Below, in pieces: positions 5,174 to 5,356 of a DNA stretch of 5,356 bases. Within the stretch, counting starts at the first letter, position 1; the number at the start of each line of letters is the position of its first letter. Source of the DNA: Bacillota bacterium (lineage in GTDB: Bacteria > Bacillota_I > Bacilli_A > RFN20 > CAG-826); the NCBI GenBank assembly GCA_003512585.1, contig DOQE01000052.1:1-5356 (forward strand). Reading direction: 5' to 3'. Below the pieces are notes generated by a model. The model was not told where the DNA came from. It made no database searches and worked only from the letters and a program-made list of their open reading frames with translations. The position numbers were made by a program, and so were the translations under genes.

Positions 5174-5356
5174 TCAATCTATAATGGCAGGCACATTTGT
5201 CCCCATTTGTAAGCGCTTGTTAATTGAACACTTTTTATTACGATCATGGTACCTGAATTTAGGAAACACCCCTCTTTTTGTGGTGTTAAAACTCTGTCTC
5301 GAATAGCAAGTCCAGGTCTCTTCTCGAAAGGTAAACGTTGCCGAGCTTAGATAGGC
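5174..5356 (-). CDS. Possible C-terminal fragment of an unrecognised protein (partial, low confidence)
   Basis: On the minus strand a frame stays open from the window edge (5356) to TGA at 5176-5174, 60 sense codons. Open frames this long are uncommon by chance in such AT-rich DNA, and the stretch is richer in GC. The translation is rich in Arg, Lys, Ser and Thr, contains Trp and several Cys, and includes GVFPKFRYHDRNKK. I do not recognise the family. A basic C-terminus with shifted composition could come from a mobile-element or phage gene, but no transposase signature is visible. A 34-codon plus-strand frame (5246-5350) competes for the same bases, so this may also be non-coding. Confidence 0.25.
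   Translation of the reverse strand, partial: AYLSSATFTFREETWTCYSRQSFNTTKRGVFPKFRYHDRNKKCSINKRLQMGTNVPAIID
5208..5221. promoter_or_regulatory. LacI-family/cre-like operator
   Basis: TGTAAGCGCTTGTT contains the perfect 8-base palindrome AAGCGCTT (5211-5218), with the central CG typical of LacI-family operators. It matches most positions of the Bacillus cre consensus (TGWAANCGNTNWCA), failing at the last three. It lies about 15 bases after the expected start from the TATAAT at 5180-5185, a position suited to repression. No plausible plus-strand gene follows inside the window. Confidence 0.25.

Larger units (their letters stand above)
5000..5356. other. Right-end stretch without a confidently called gene
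   Basis: About 350 bases upstream of the ATPase promoter. From 5000 to 5170 I see only short interrupted frames and AT-rich sequence. Further right come a TATAAT (5180-5185) with a TTGATA at 5159-5164 (15-base spacer, suboptimal), a cre/LacI-like palindrome (5208-5221), a 10-base direct repeat (5096-5105 and 5235-5244), and a hairpin AACACC (5265-5270) with GGTGTT (5282-5287) that lacks a T-run on either strand. Bases 5246-5356 are about 44% GC by hand count, clearly higher than the rest. No tRNA, rRNA, tmRNA or RNase P signature is recognisable. Confidence 0.5.

Noticed and set aside
5246..5350. Plus-strand ATG frame of 34 codons
   Set aside because: Short, without a ribosome binding site, and competing with a longer minus-strand frame; no recognisable product.

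Overview
This is a strongly AT-rich window from a low-GC Firmicutes-type (Bacilli or Mollicutes-related) genome. The signs are short intergenic gaps, A/T-ending codons, GGAGG-type ribosome binding sites and GTG/TTG starts. UGA ends the sigma-factor gene and tryptophans are read from TGG, so I assume the standard bacterial code. A gut Bacilli lineage is a reasonable guess, but no marker gene here fixes the taxon.

Layout: (1) Bases 1-338 (+) hold the 3' end of an unrecognised gene. It converges on and overlaps by 14 bases (2) a histidine-phosphatase-superfamily gene at 325-1047 (-). (3) A divergent 147-base gap leads into a three-gene plus-strand run. First is a small ECF-like sigma-70 factor (1195-1794). 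Second is a single-pass membrane protein overlapping it by 20 bases, placed like an anti-sigma factor (1775-2404). Third, after a 56-base gap with two inverted repeats, is a cysteine-peptidase-like protein of the C39/papain-like type (2461-3399). (4) Converging from the right is a DUF234-type AAA ATPase with a C-terminal PD-(D/E)XK nuclease-like domain (3516-4949, -). A good extended -10 promoter sits beside two overlapping tandem palindromes that also contain its ribosome binding site. (5) Bases 5000-5356 hold no recognisable gene. They contain a TATAAT, a LacI/cre-like palindrome, small direct repeats and a higher-GC right edge with an unrecognised minus-strand reading frame running off the window.

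How the parts may work together: the sigma factor and the overlapping membrane protein look like a co-translated envelope-signalling pair. The peptidase could be its output or a processing partner. This module is the best candidate for an undescribed system here, but the functional link is inferred from gene order. The DUF234 ATPase looks like a separately transcribed, probably repressor-controlled unit.
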